Origin: Ignavibacteriales bacterium
Lineage (GTDB): Bacteria; Bacteroidota; Ignavibacteria; Ignavibacteriales; Melioribacteraceae
NCBI GenBank assembly: GCA_021740915.1
Contig: JAIOYW010000020.1
Span: 1 to 64,000, forward strand
DNA length: 64,000 nucleotides
Reading direction: 5' to 3'
Below are positions 53,103-64,000 of the stretch, in pieces (position 1 is the first letter of the stretch; each line of letters starts with the position of its first letter). The notes beneath the pieces were generated by a model, which worked only from the letters and a program-made list of their open reading frames with translations, searched no databases and had not been told where the DNA came from. A program made the translations under genes and the position numbers.

Positions 53103-53130
53103 TTATATTTCGTTTATTACCGAAATATAA
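53103..53130. promoter_or_regulatory. ArsR operator, perfect inverted repeat
   Basis: TTATATTTCG (53103-53112) and CGAAATATAA (53121-53130), 8 nt apart, five bases before the arsR start codon on the minus strand. The position suits autorepression. Confidence 0.85.
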
Positions 53131-55650
<2,520 letters not shown>

Positions 55651-55673
55651 ATTTTCCTTTAGTGTAATTACTG

Positions 55674-55705
55674 AATCCCGCTCATAACAGAGCGGGATTT
55701 TGTTA
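55674..55705 (+). terminator. Rho-independent terminator of icd
   Basis: AATCCCGCTC (55674-55683) pairs perfectly with GAGCGGGATT (55690-55699) over a 6-nt loop, followed by TTTGTTAT. Confidence 0.93.
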
Positions 55706-55875
55706 TCATTATTAGAGGCATGTCCAATGGGAAACCACTCAAACTTAGAGAGTTCTCTCCCGTATTTTTTGTCTTCCTATTTATCTCAGAACATATCTTT
55801 CAGCATTGATATACAGTTTAATCGGAACTATTATCACATTAATTGAGTTTTTAACATATATTTATCAGTGAGAAT

Positions 55876-57354
55876 ATGAAAAAAGTTACGATTATCGGTT
55901 CCGGGCTTGGAGGTTTAGCGACAGCGATGCGTCTTGCTCATAAGGGGCATGATGTTACAATTCTGGAGAAACACCAGACGCCGGGTGGAAGACTGAATGT
56001 CATTTATAAAGATGGATTTAAGTTCGATCTTGGTCCCTCCTTTATGAGCATGACTTATGAACTTGATGAATTATTTAATTCAATCGGGAGAAAAAATCCG
56101 GTTGAACTTGTCGAATTAGATCCCCTTTATCAGGTGTTTTTTGAAGGCAAAGAAAAACCACGCCTGATATATAAGAATCTTACAAAACTGGAAGAGGAAT
56201 TCAGGGATATTGAGCCTGATCTTGCAGCAAAGGTGGACCGCTACCTAACACGAGCAGGCCAGTTTTTCCATGATACTGAGGATAAAGTTGTTAAATCGAA
56301 TTTTGACAGTTATCTTGGCTACATTCTCAAACTCACCAGGGTTCCGTTAAAACATCTGCCATATCTCTTCAAAACGATGTGGAGTGAAGTAAACAAAACT
56401 TTTACTTCGGAAGAGGTTAAAGTTATTTTTTCACTTGTGGCATTTTTTCTTGGTTCCACACCGTTTCAAACTCCTGCCATATATTCACTGCTCAATTATA
56501 CCGAAATGAGGCATAACGGTTACTGGAAAGTAAGCGGAGGTATGTACACTCTTGTCGAGGAAATAATAAAAATCCTTGCTGAGATGGGAGTGAAAATTTA
56601 TTACAATACCGAGATCAAGGGGTTTAATAAAATAAACGGCAGATTGGATTCGGTTGTTGACCAGAATGGTAAACTCTGGAGATCCGATATATTTATATCG
56701 AATTCGGATGCCGCCGCTTTCAGGGGGCAGGTACTCGGAAGAAAGAAATTCAGGGAGGAAAAACTCGACAAAATGCACTGGACCCTTGCACCTTTCACAA
56801 TATATCTTGGTGTTAAAGGCAGCATTGATAAACTTATGCATCATAATTATTTTCTCGGCAGCAATTTTAAAGGTTATGCCGAGACTATTTTTACGACTTC
56901 AATCAGTCCCCAGAAACCATATTATTATGTAAATGTTCTTTCAAAATCAGAGAAAACAGTAGCTCCCGAAGGTCATGAGAATATGTTTATTCTTTGTCCG
57001 GTTCCTGATCTGAGGTTTAAACCTGACTGGAGTGACAGAGAAGAACTTGCTCAGAATATTATTGATGACCTGTCTGCACGAGTCGGTTTTGACATTTCAT
57101 CGAATATTGTATCAAAAACCATTCTGGATCCTAATGACTGGGCTGAGTCGCTGAATCTTTACAAAGGCTCCGGCTTAGGTCTCGCTCATGATATTGACCA
57201 GGTTGGCGCTTTCAGACCGAAAAATAAGGATGAAGAATTTTCGAATTTATATTATGTCGGAGCCTCGACTACACCGGGCACCGGGCTGCCAATGGTTATA
57301 ATAAGTTCACGATTAGTATCAGAGAGGATCGGTAATGAGCTTGCAGATGTATAA
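55876..57354 (+). CDS. crtI: Phytoene desaturase, CrtI family
   Basis: A 492-residue FAD enzyme that converts phytoene to lycopene by successive desaturations. FAD motifs: VTIIGSGLGGLATAMRLA, LEKHQTPGGRLN, and the C-terminal YYVGASTTPGTGLPMVIIS. It is the first gene of an eight-gene operon and its stop overlaps the crtB start by 20 nt, so the two are translationally coupled. The start is ATG 55876, after GAGAATATG. Confidence 0.93.
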   Translation: MKKVTIIGSGLGGLATAMRLAHKGHDVTILEKHQTPGGRLNVIYKDGFKFDLGPSFMSMTYELDELFNSIGRKNPVELVELDPLYQVFFEGKEKPRLIYKNLTKLEEEFRDIEPDLAAKVDRYLTRAGQFFHDTEDKVVKSNFDSYLGYILKLTRVPLKHLPYLFKTMWSEVNKTFTSEEVKVIFSLVAFFLGSTPFQTPAIYSLLNYTEMRHNGYWKVSGGMYTLVEEIIKILAEMGVKIYYNTEIKGFNKINGRLDSVVDQNGKLWRSDIFISNSDAAAFRGQVLGRKKFREEKLDKMHWTLAPFTIYLGVKGSIDKLMHHNYFLGSNFKGYAETIFTTSISPQKPYYYVNVLSKSEKTVAPEGHENMFILCPVPDLRFKPDWSDREELAQNIIDDLSARVGFDISSNIVSKTILDPNDWAESLNLYKGSGLGLAHDIDQVGAFRPKNKDEEFSNLYYVGASTTPGTGLPMVIISSRLVSERIGNELADV

Positions 57355-58180
57355 TCAGATTAGCGCTAAATTAAGCAAAAAACTAACAAAGAATTACAGT
57401 ACGTCTTTCAGTCTTGGGATAAGTGCATTTTCCAAAGAATTACGAGAACCTGTCTATTCCATTTATGCTTATGTCAGGATTGCAGATGAAATAGTTGATA
57501 CATTTCATGGTTATGATAAACGTGCACTTCTCGAGAAATTCAGAAAGGACACAATTGAAGCCATTAATCAGGGGATTTCGACGAATCCGGTTCTTCAGGC
57601 TTTTCAGCATGTTGTTAACCGCTATAATATCGAGTGGGAATTAATAGATGCTTTTCTTAAAAGTATGGAGATGGATCTCACTGAAAATTCATATAGCAGA
57701 AGTGATTATGATAATTATATTTATGGTTCTGCGGAAGTTGTCGGGCTGATGTGCCTCAGAGTATTTGTAAACGGTGAAGAGAAGATGTACCGGGACCTGG
57801 AATATTCCGCAAAAATGCTCGGCTCGGCATTTCAAAAAGTTAATTTTCTTCGTGATATCAAAAGTGATCTTGAAGAACGCGGAAGGATTTATCTTCCGAA
57901 TGTGCACAGCAGCTTTATGATAGATGATCATCACAAAAAAATCCTTGAAGCCGAGGTTCAGAAAGAATTCGATCAGGCATTGGAAGGCATTAAAAAACTT
58001 CCGGCAGGAGCTAAATTAGGTGTGTATTCAGCATACCTGTATTATATATTCCTTTTCAGGAAAATAAAATCCCTCGGAGTTGAAAAATTAATAAAGCGTA
58101 GGGTCAGAATTTCAAACGGAAAAAAGCTTCTTTTACTCCTTAAGGGTATAATAGAAGTGAAATTATTAAAGGTTACGTAA
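57335..58180 (+). CDS. crtB: Phytoene synthase
   Basis: A 281-residue squalene/phytoene synthase family protein that joins two geranylgeranyl diphosphates. The magnesium-binding motifs are RIADEIVDTF and KVNFLRDIKSD; SYFVNG-type GSAEVVGLMCLRVF is also present. GAGAGGATCGGTA precedes ATG 57335; a second ATG at 57347 is possible. Next gene begins 1 nt after the stop. Confidence 0.95.
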   Translation: MSLQMYNQISAKLSKKLTKNYSTSFSLGISAFSKELREPVYSIYAYVRIADEIVDTFHGYDKRALLEKFRKDTIEAINQGISTNPVLQAFQHVVNRYNIEWELIDAFLKSMEMDLTENSYSRSDYDNYIYGSAEVVGLMCLRVFVNGEEKMYRDLEYSAKMLGSAFQKVNFLRDIKSDLEERGRIYLPNVHSSFMIDDHHKKILEAEVQKEFDQALEGIKKLPAGAKLGVYSAYLYYIFLFRKIKSLGVEKLIKRRVRISNGKKLLLLLKGIIEVKLLKVT

Positions 58181-58181
58181 G

Positions 58182-58883
58182 ATGAGTGAGTATCTGCTCA
58201 TTAATATTCTGACAATAATATTTCCTTTAGCGCTTAGTTTTGAAAGCAAAATCAGGTTTTATAAAAAAGCCGCGAGATTTTCGGCTGCATTTTTAACAAC
58301 CGGGCTTTTATATATTGTCTGGGATTATTTGGCAACTAAAAGAGGAGACTGGTCATTCAATGATCAGTTTATTCTTGGATATAAATTATTTTTCCTGCCG
58401 ATCGAAGAGATTCTGTTTTTTGTCACTATTCCATATGCGGCGCTGTTTCTTTATGAGACGATGAAATTGTATCTTAAAGATAACCGGATAAGAATAGAGC
58501 CGATATGGTTTTTATATATTGGGATTCTGTTAATCGGCGGAGGAATTGTTTTTAATTCTCAATATTACACTTCGACAGTCCTCATATTTTCCGGGCTCTT
58601 TTTAACGATAGCCTATAATATTATGCCTGAACTGCTGCGTTCTTCCTTGTACTGGAAATTTATCACATTCAGTTTTATTCCCTTCATCCTGGTTAATTAT
58701 TTTCTCACATCACTCCCGGTAGTATTATATAACCCGGATTCTATCTGGGGACCCCGGTTCATTACTATTCCTCTCGAGGATTTTTTCTATTCTTTTTCGA
58801 TGCTGTCTTTGTACTTATTGGTATATATCTATAGCGGGGAGAGATGGCGGCAAAAAAAATCGCCGTTATCGGGGCAGGATTAG
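58182..58883 (+). CDS. Lycopene cyclase, fused CrtYc-CrtYd type
   Basis: A 233-residue membrane protein with seven or so helices and two related modules: PIEEILFFVTIPYAALFLYE (first) and ITIPLEDFFYSFSMLSLYLL (second). This is the heterodimeric-type cyclase fused into one chain, as known from Bacteroidota and archaea; it closes beta rings. It overlaps the next gene by 40 nt in another frame. Confidence 0.9.
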   Translation: MSEYLLINILTIIFPLALSFESKIRFYKKAARFSAAFLTTGLLYIVWDYLATKRGDWSFNDQFILGYKLFFLPIEEILFFVTIPYAALFLYETMKLYLKDNRIRIEPIWFLYIGILLIGGGIVFNSQYYTSTVLIFSGLFLTIAYNIMPELLRSSLYWKFITFSFIPFILVNYFLTSLPVVLYNPDSIWGPRFITIPLEDFFYSFSMLSLYLLVYIYSGERWRQKKSPLSGQD

Positions 58884-60349
58884 GCGGCTTAGCGGCTGCT
58901 GCGCGTCTCGCGTCTTCCGGTCACGATGTTACGATTTATGAGAGCGCTTCAAAACCCGGCGGCAAAGCTTCTGAAATCCGTTCGGATAATTTCCGTTTTG
59001 ATGCTGGTCCATCACTTCTTACAATGCCTTTTGTTCTTGAAGAACTCTTCGATTCGTGTGATGAAAACATAAACGATTATCTCCGGCTGAGCAAATTGGA
59101 GGTAATATGCCGCTATATTTTTCCTGACGGGGAGGTAATTAATGCATTTTCCGATCCCCGAAAATTTGCCGCCGAAATTGAAGAAAAGACCGGAACTCCC
59201 TCAAAGGATGTAATAAAATATCTTCAATACTCAGGCAAAATTTATGATCTGACCGCTGATCTTTTTCTGAATAAAAGTTTTTCGGAATTTTCGACTCTTA
59301 TTAGCCGCTCATCTCTTAAAACGCTTTTAAGTATTCATAAGATCGACCCATTCCGAACGATGCACAAAGCAAACAGTTCTTTTTTTAAGTCAGAAAGAAT
59401 AGTTCAACTATTTGACCGATATGCCACTTATAACGGTTCCAATCCATTTCGAGCGCCTGCAACTCTGAATATTATCCAGCACGTTGAATATAACCTCGGG
59501 GCTTATCTGCCTGAAGGAGGCATTCATTCAATCACATCAGCGCTGCACCGCCTCTGTGAAAAAAAAGGGGTTGAATTCCGCTTCAGTTCTTATGTGGAAG
59601 AGATAATTCACAGCAGGAAAAGAGTCGAGGGAATAAGGTTCAAAGATGCCGGCGGAGAAATAAGTTCTGCCCGATACGATATTATTATTTCAAATGCTGA
59701 TGTGAATAAAACCTATTCCGGGCTGCTTGGAGATGAAGTTTCCCGGTTCGCAAAACGATACAGGAAACTTGAGCCATCATCCTCTGCGATGGTTTTTTAT
59801 TGGGGAATAAATACCGTCCATCGTGATCTTGAAACTCATAATATCCTTTTTTCGGAAGACTACCGAAAAGAGTTTGATGAAATATTTGATAAAAAAATCT
59901 GTCCTGTTGACCCCACAGTGTATATTTACATTTCATCAAAGATGAATCAATCTGATGCGCCGGAAGGGCATCAGAACTGGTTTACAATGATTAATGCACC
60001 CTACGATGCAGGTCAGGATTGGGATCAGGAACTTTCACGGGTGAGGTCGGCAATTATCCGGAAAGTAAAAAAGCTCCTTAATATTGACCTGAATGACCAT
60101 ATTGTTTTTGAAAAAATATTAACTCCTCCGGAAATTGAAAAAATGACCGGCAGCAGATTTGGCAGCCTTTATGGAATATCATCGAATAATCCGATGGCTG
60201 CATTTCTCCGTCAGCCCAACCGCTCTGAAAAATATAAAGGGCTTTACTTTGTCGGGGGCAGCGCACATCCGGGAGGAGGGATCCCGCTTGTGCTTCTTTC
60301 GGGGAAAATAGCTTCAGAACTGATAGAAAAATACGGGGACAGCGAATGA
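58844..60349 (+). CDS. crtD: CrtD-like carotenoid 3,4-desaturase (CrtI superfamily)
   Basis: A 501-residue FAD enzyme. FAD motifs: KKIAVIGAGLGGLAAAARLA, YESASKPGGKASE, and YFVGGSAHPGGGIPLVLLSG; the HPGGGIP form is typical of 1-hydroxycarotenoid 3,4-desaturases. It starts inside the cyclase gene (40-nt overlap) and ends with an ATGA overlap with the next gene. A general C40 desaturase activity is the alternative. Confidence 0.88.
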   Translation: MAAKKIAVIGAGLGGLAAAARLASSGHDVTIYESASKPGGKASEIRSDNFRFDAGPSLLTMPFVLEELFDSCDENINDYLRLSKLEVICRYIFPDGEVINAFSDPRKFAAEIEEKTGTPSKDVIKYLQYSGKIYDLTADLFLNKSFSEFSTLISRSSLKTLLSIHKIDPFRTMHKANSSFFKSERIVQLFDRYATYNGSNPFRAPATLNIIQHVEYNLGAYLPEGGIHSITSALHRLCEKKGVEFRFSSYVEEIIHSRKRVEGIRFKDAGGEISSARYDIIISNADVNKTYSGLLGDEVSRFAKRYRKLEPSSSAMVFYWGINTVHRDLETHNILFSEDYRKEFDEIFDKKICPVDPTVYIYISSKMNQSDAPEGHQNWFTMINAPYDAGQDWDQELSRVRSAIIRKVKKLLNIDLNDHIVFEKILTPPEIEKMTGSRFGSLYGISSNNPMAAFLRQPNRSEKYKGLYFVGGSAHPGGGIPLVLLSGKIASELIEKYGDSE

Positions 60350-60999
60350 TAAAAGCCGATCACAAACAAAGCGCAAGACTGCTTTTTAATTTTTATATTG
60401 ACCCGCAGTTCCGGAAATACTTCTCGAAATTTACCGTTATCGGAAGCCTTCCTGAGGGTTATAAAAACGCCCCCCTTGTTATTACTCCAAACCATATAAG
60501 CTGGTGGGATGGTTTTTTTATTGATCGGCTTAATCGTGAGATTTTCGGAAAGAAATTTTATATACTGATGCTTGAAGAGCAGTTAAAGAAATACAATTTC
60601 TTTAAAAAACTTGGCGCTTTCTCGATAGTTCAGGGAAACGGACGATCAACTTTAGAGACTAAAAGATATATTGATAATATCCTGAAAGATCCGGAGACTA
60701 TGCTCGTTATTTATCCGCAGGGTGAGATTGAACTCCAGGATAAACGCCCGCTCGATCTGAAACCCGGAATAAGCCTTTTGCTCAGGGACGCTCCTGATGA
60801 GACCATTATTCTTCCTGCCGGATTCAGGATTGAATACGCAGAGCAGAAACTGCCGGGCATATTTGCGCGTTTTGGTGAAAAAAGAGTTAAAGCTGATATT
60901 GTAAATGATCTTGAAAAATATTTCGCTGAATTTGTTTCCAATCTGGATATGTTAGCCGGGCAGCATAAAGACAGGAAAAGCGTTTACGATGTATTCTGA
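60346..60999 (+). CDS. PlsC-type acyltransferase, CruD-like candidate
   Basis: A 217-residue 1-acyl-glycerol-phosphate acyltransferase fold: acceptor site ITPNHISWWDGFF (NHxxxxD), then LVIYPQGEIELQ. In a carotenoid operon, beside a glycosyltransferase, it probably acylates the sugar of a carotenoid glycoside, as CruD does in green sulfur bacteria. This role is from context; a lipid acyltransferase is possible. Confidence 0.85.
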   Translation: MIKADHKQSARLLFNFYIDPQFRKYFSKFTVIGSLPEGYKNAPLVITPNHISWWDGFFIDRLNREIFGKKFYILMLEEQLKKYNFFKKLGAFSIVQGNGRSTLETKRYIDNILKDPETMLVIYPQGEIELQDKRPLDLKPGISLLLRDAPDETIILPAGFRIEYAEQKLPGIFARFGEKRVKADIVNDLEKYFAEFVSNLDMLAGQHKDRKSVYDVF

Positions 61000-62113
61000 T
61001 TTGCCGGTTCTTGTTCTAAAAATTGCAATATTTTCCGGATTGATAATAACATCCCTTGTAATACTGTATAATTATTTTACGGCTCCGGTAATTGGCAAGA
61101 ATAGGGGGCAAAACAGGAATGACGAGTTTATCTCAATTCTGATACCGGCAAGGAACGAGGAACATAATATCCCGAAACTTCTGCAATCACTTGTTTCCCA
61201 ATCGCACACAAATTTTGAAATTATTGTGCTTGACGATCACTCTGAAGATAATACAGCCGGGATCGTTCAGGAATTCGCAGCAGGTAATTCAAAGATAAAA
61301 CTGGTCAGCGGGAAGGAATTGCCTTCAGGCTGGCTTGGGAAAAACTGGGCTTGTAATCAACTGGCAGAATATGCCGGGGCGAATATTCTGATCTTCATTG
61401 ATTCTGATGTGGTTCTCTCACCAAATGCTATACAAAATGCTCTGAATATGTTAAAAGAGAATGACCTTGGGATGCTTTCTTCTTTTCCAACACAGATCAT
61501 TCCTTCAATCGGTTCGTATTTGGTAACTCCGCTGATGAACTGGCTCCTGCTTACTTTTCTGCCGCTGAGGCAGGTTTTTGCATCAAAGCGCGGATCGCTT
61601 GTTGCCGCAAACGGACAATTTATTGTTTTTACAAAAGAAGCCTACGAAACGATCGGCGGACATGTTTCTGTTGCTGATAATGTTGTTGAAGATATGGAAC
61701 TTGCACGGCTGATAAAAACTTCCGGTCTCAGGATCATGACTGCATTGGGAGGCTCTGAGATCAGGTGCAGAATGTACAGTACTTTCAGTGAAGCCGCTGA
61801 CGGCTTCGCCAAGAATTTCTATCCCGGATTTAAAGTCCCGGTCCCGTTTTTTTTAATAATGATACTTGCCTTCATTTTTATGTATCTTATTCCGTTTGTG
61901 CTCATGTTTTTTTATCCCGTATTTTTAATCGCAGCGGCGCTTATCTTTTTTCAAAGACTTTTACTTTCTGATCTCAGCCTCCAGAATAAACTACTAAACC
62001 TGCTGCTTCATCCGGCGCAGATGACCGTCATGACTTTTGTGGCTTACAGATCAGTTATTTTTTCAATAAGGAAAAAAACAGTATGGAAAGGCAGAAACTT
62101 ACACAGGATTTAA
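60989..62113 (+). CDS. GT2 glycosyltransferase with membrane anchors, CruC-like candidate
   Basis: A 374-residue protein: one N-terminal helix (about 7-28), a GT2 domain with ISILIPARNEEHNIP, VLDDHSEDNTA, IFIDSDVVL (DxD) and VVEDMELARLIKTSG, and three helices at the C-terminus. It overlaps the acyltransferase by 11 nt and CruF by 31 nt. Similar proteins glycosylate hydroxyl carotenoids; the context supports this. Confidence 0.88.
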   Translation: MYSDLPVLVLKIAIFSGLIITSLVILYNYFTAPVIGKNRGQNRNDEFISILIPARNEEHNIPKLLQSLVSQSHTNFEIIVLDDHSEDNTAGIVQEFAAGNSKIKLVSGKELPSGWLGKNWACNQLAEYAGANILIFIDSDVVLSPNAIQNALNMLKENDLGMLSSFPTQIIPSIGSYLVTPLMNWLLLTFLPLRQVFASKRGSLVAANGQFIVFTKEAYETIGGHVSVADNVVEDMELARLIKTSGLRIMTALGGSEIRCRMYSTFSEAADGFAKNFYPGFKVPVPFFLIMILAFIFMYLIPFVLMFFYPVFLIAAALIFFQRLLLSDLSLQNKLLNLLLHPAQMTVMTFVAYRSVIFSIRKKTVWKGRNLHRI

Positions 62114-62727
62114 CGCTCACTCTTGTACTTGCTGTATTTTTTGCCGTAGGAATTACTGGGCACCTTTTCTCTTCCACGAGGGGAATAATGCTGCTGCTGA
62201 CACCTTACACATTATTTTTTGCGGCGCTTCTTTTATTAACAGTTCTTTACCGGAAAGCTGATAAGAATTTGTTCTGGTGGATCGGTTTAAGTTATTTTTC
62301 TACTTTTTTGATTGAAGTTATCGGAGTAAAAACCGGTTTTATATTCGGTGATTACTCATACGGAAAAACTCTCGGCATAAAAATTTTTGAGACGCCTCTC
62401 ATTATTGGTCTGAATTGGGTGTTTGTAATTCTTGGAGCCTCATTATCCGCAAAAAGGATATTTAGCAATAGATTCGCGGCAGCTTTTTTTACGGCATTTC
62501 TTGCCGTAATCTTCGACTTTTTATTGGAGCCTGTTGCAGTGAATCTCGATTACTGGTCATGGTCCGGCGGAATAATCCCGCTACAGAATTATGCCGCATG
62601 GTTTATTATTTCGTTTATCTATTCATACATGTTTTTCAGTTTGAAATTAACGGTTACTACAACTCTACCCGAAAATTATTTTTATATTCAGATTATATTT
62701 TTTCTCGTTTTGAATTCAGCGTTATAG
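62083..62727 (+). CDS. cruF: CruF-like carotenoid 1',2'-hydratase
   Basis: A 214-residue membrane protein of the carotenoid biosynthesis (DUF422) family with six or seven helices: EVIGVKTGFIFGDYSYGKTLG, VPLIIGLNW-type TPLIIGLNWVFV and DFLLEPVAVNLDYWSW. CruF adds water to the end psi group, giving the 1'-hydroxyl that is glycosylated. It starts within the glycosyltransferase gene. Confidence 0.9.
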   Translation: MERQKLTQDLTLTLVLAVFFAVGITGHLFSSTRGIMLLLTPYTLFFAALLLLTVLYRKADKNLFWWIGLSYFSTFLIEVIGVKTGFIFGDYSYGKTLGIKIFETPLIIGLNWVFVILGASLSAKRIFSNRFAAAFFTAFLAVIFDFLLEPVAVNLDYWSWSGGIIPLQNYAAWFIISFIYSYMFFSLKLTVTTTLPENYFYIQIIFFLVLNSAL

Positions 62728-62736
62728 GAAATTATT

Positions 62737-63417
62737 ATGGGTATTCCGATAGCTTTGCTCGTTATGGCTTTGTGGCTTATACACCTTGTGTATATCCTGA
62801 CTTCTGCCGCGGTAAACTTTTCTTCAGGGTGGTTTTATTTTCATATTGCAGCCCAAGGTTATCTTTATACAGGATTGTTTATTACCGCACATGATGCAAT
62901 GCACGGTGCTGTTGCGCCTAAAAACAAATTGGCGAACAAATTTATCGGGACAATATCCTGTTATCTTTTCGCAGGACTCTCATACAGCCGCCTTATCAAA
63001 AACCATTTCGACCATCATCGGTATCCCGGAACTGAGAAAGACCCGGATTTCAACGCAAAGTCGCAGAATATTTTTATGTGGATTGGTGCGTTTATGTATC
63101 GTTATACTACTGTTACGCAGATAATAATAATGGGAGCCGCATACAATGTTTTAAATCTGCTCCTGAAAATACCTGAAGCTAACCTTTGGTTTTTCTGGAT
63201 AATTCCCGCGTTGCTCGGAACGCTTCAGCTTTTCTTTTTCGGCACTTATATGCCCCACAGGTATCCGCATCTGGAGAATATGCAGCCCCATAATTCGCGC
63301 ACACTTCCAAAAAATCACCTGTGGGCGATGATCTCGTGCTACTTTTTCGGCTATCATTATGAGCATCACGAAAAACCCGCCGTCCCCTGGTGGCAGTTGT
63401 ATAAGACCAAAAGGTAA
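62737..63417 (+). CDS. crtW: Beta-carotene ketolase/hydroxylase-like di-iron membrane enzyme (CrtW type)
   Basis: A 226-residue membrane oxygenase of the fatty-acid-desaturase type with the three His boxes: ITAHDAMHGAV, NHFDHHRYPGTEKDPDF and FGYHYEHHEKP. Size and boxes fit CrtW 4-ketolases better than CrtZ. It starts 9 nt after CruF with AGGAAATT upstream, and is the last gene of the operon. A keto group on the beta ring is the expected product. Confidence 0.88.
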   Translation: MGIPIALLVMALWLIHLVYILTSAAVNFSSGWFYFHIAAQGYLYTGLFITAHDAMHGAVAPKNKLANKFIGTISCYLFAGLSYSRLIKNHFDHHRYPGTEKDPDFNAKSQNIFMWIGAFMYRYTTVTQIIIMGAAYNVLNLLLKIPEANLWFFWIIPALLGTLQLFFFGTYMPHRYPHLENMQPHNSRTLPKNHLWAMISCYFFGYHYEHHEKPAVPWWQLYKTKR

Positions 63418-63736
63418 AAGCGGATTTCCGCATAAAATATTCAGGAAGCGGGTACAAAATTTGTGAAAGTGTATCGGCGCTAAATTGAGCCGGTTTCAGC
63501 AATTCTTAAGAATTTGTTTTATCTGATAATTAACACAATAAAACTTTTCCCAGGTAAAGTGTTTTACAATTTTGATACGTTTGTTCTTTCTCCCTCACAA
63601 AATTTACCGGGTGAATTAACTGAATCACAGTTTATCAATCCTAATCATCCGGAAAAACAGGGGACTGCTCCAGGCGCCGGTTATCACAGATTGTTTTTCT
63701 GAATCAACCGAAGGCTGCCTCATAAAAAAACCTGTC
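63418..63736. other. Intergenic region after the carotenoid operon
   Basis: No convincing gene. AAGGCTGCCTCAT at about 63711 matches the left arm of the terminator type seen at 26605 but has no second arm. The open frame at 63514-63702 lacks a ribosome site and family features. Confidence 0.5.
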
Positions 63737-63874
63737 TTAAACTTTGTCTCTGCTTTCTAATCTTTTTAGAATTTCTATTATTTCCTTATGTCTTTTTTCC
63801 TGTTTAATTGCCAGCAGAAAAACCTGAAACGCAATAGGGACAAGTAATATTACGACAATTGATATACCGGACAT
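63737..63874 (-). CDS. Small membrane-anchored peptide (45 residues)
   Basis: ATG 63874 is preceded by GGAGGAGGAAAA, the strongest ribosome site in the window. The peptide is MSGISIVVILLVPIAFQVFL followed by LAIKQEKRHKEIIEI and LKRLESRDKV: one membrane helix and a charged amphipathic helix of the coiled-coil type. It follows the end of another small membrane gene by 34 nt. Function unknown; it is too short for most gene finders. Confidence 0.8.
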   Translation of the reverse strand: MSGISIVVILLVPIAFQVFLLAIKQEKRHKEIIEILKRLESRDKV

Positions 63875-63908
63875 TTTTCCTCCTCCGATTAATTTTATGG
63901 GAATTGAA

Positions 63909-64000
63909 TCAGCGTACTAATCCCAAAGCCAACGCTAAAAAGCCGAAAGCGCCGAAAACGAAATGTATTACTATTGATATCGTGGTGTTTTTCCTTATCT
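63909..64000 (-). CDS. C-terminal end of a small membrane protein (5' beyond window)
   Basis: On the minus strand a frame is open from the window edge to TGA at 63909-63911: RKNTTISIVIHFVFGAFGFL then ALALGLVR. It is one membrane helix. It lies 34 nt upstream of the 45-residue peptide and may be the first gene of the pair. Confidence 0.5.
   Translation of the reverse strand, partial: IRKNTTISIVIHFVFGAFGFLALALGLVR

Noticed and set aside
63514-63702. 62-residue plus-strand frame after the carotenoid operon
   Set aside because: TTG start without a ribosome site, no hydrophobic or conserved pattern; treated as intergenic.

Overview
The window looks like chromosomal DNA from a free-living member of the FCB group, most likely an Ignavibacteria-like (Ignavibacteriota/Bacteroidota) bacterium. 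The main clues are type IX secretion C-terminal sorting domains (1-233, and the end of the 22659-26579 protease with its NYPNPFNPSTN motif), an S46 dipeptidyl-peptidase, a monomeric isocitrate dehydrogenase, and a carotenoid cluster combining a fused CrtYcd-type cyclase with CruF/CruC-like genes. The lineage is inferred from gene content only. No rRNA, tRNA or CRISPR array was found.

Layout. 1-3360: the tail of a T9SS cargo gene, a Fic protein, a cold-shock protein and a decayed transposase. 3361-8824: a sigma-54 two-component pair (response regulator and histidine kinase), then a near-perfect sigma-54 promoter, a 37-residue membrane peptide and a Ktr/Trk-type potassium uptake pair, which probably form one regulatory unit. 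8929-30487: ordinary metabolic and envelope genes (Nramp-like transporter, secreted thioredoxin, aminotransferase, GH13 and GHL10 hydrolases, RtcB-like ligase, C1 and S46 peptidases, TRAP permeases without a binding protein, an orphan NtrC-type regulator, a giant secreted subtilisin, a CrtISO-like oxidoreductase).

31.0-47.5 kb is an AT-rich accessory island. Genes all lie on the plus strand in groups of one to three. Between the groups are long imperfect inverted repeats that start with an AAC-type box and end with a GTTRNNN-type box, which is the layout of integron attC sites. No integron integrase is visible; the only recombinase trace is a wrecked tyrosine recombinase at 30640-30975. I read this as a cassette array lacking an integrase (CALIN-like). 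Its cargo is strongly defence-flavoured: a ZorA-ZorB-HNH operon (type II Zorya-like), a SLATT plus SMODS-nucleotidyltransferase pair (minimal CBASS-like), a NERD-nuclease/SF1-helicase fusion, a RAYT transposase with a RhuM protein, a DUF3267 membrane protease, a GNAT-YoaP fusion, a membrane LuxR regulator pair and a RecQ-phosphoribosyltransferase fusion coupled to a DprA-like protein. Two nearly identical 170-bp fragments of a broken Bro-N-type gene lie directly after two of the sites.

47517-53130 (minus strand) is an arsenic operon: ArsR with a clear palindromic operator, a DUF318/ArsP-like permease, Acr3, three thioredoxin-fold proteins, CcdA and a thioredoxin-coupled ArsC. 53422-55650 is icd. 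55876-63417 is a tightly overlapping eight-gene operon for an acylated, glycosylated, probably monocyclic keto-carotenoid. The window ends with a 45-residue membrane peptide and the end of another small membrane protein on the minus strand.
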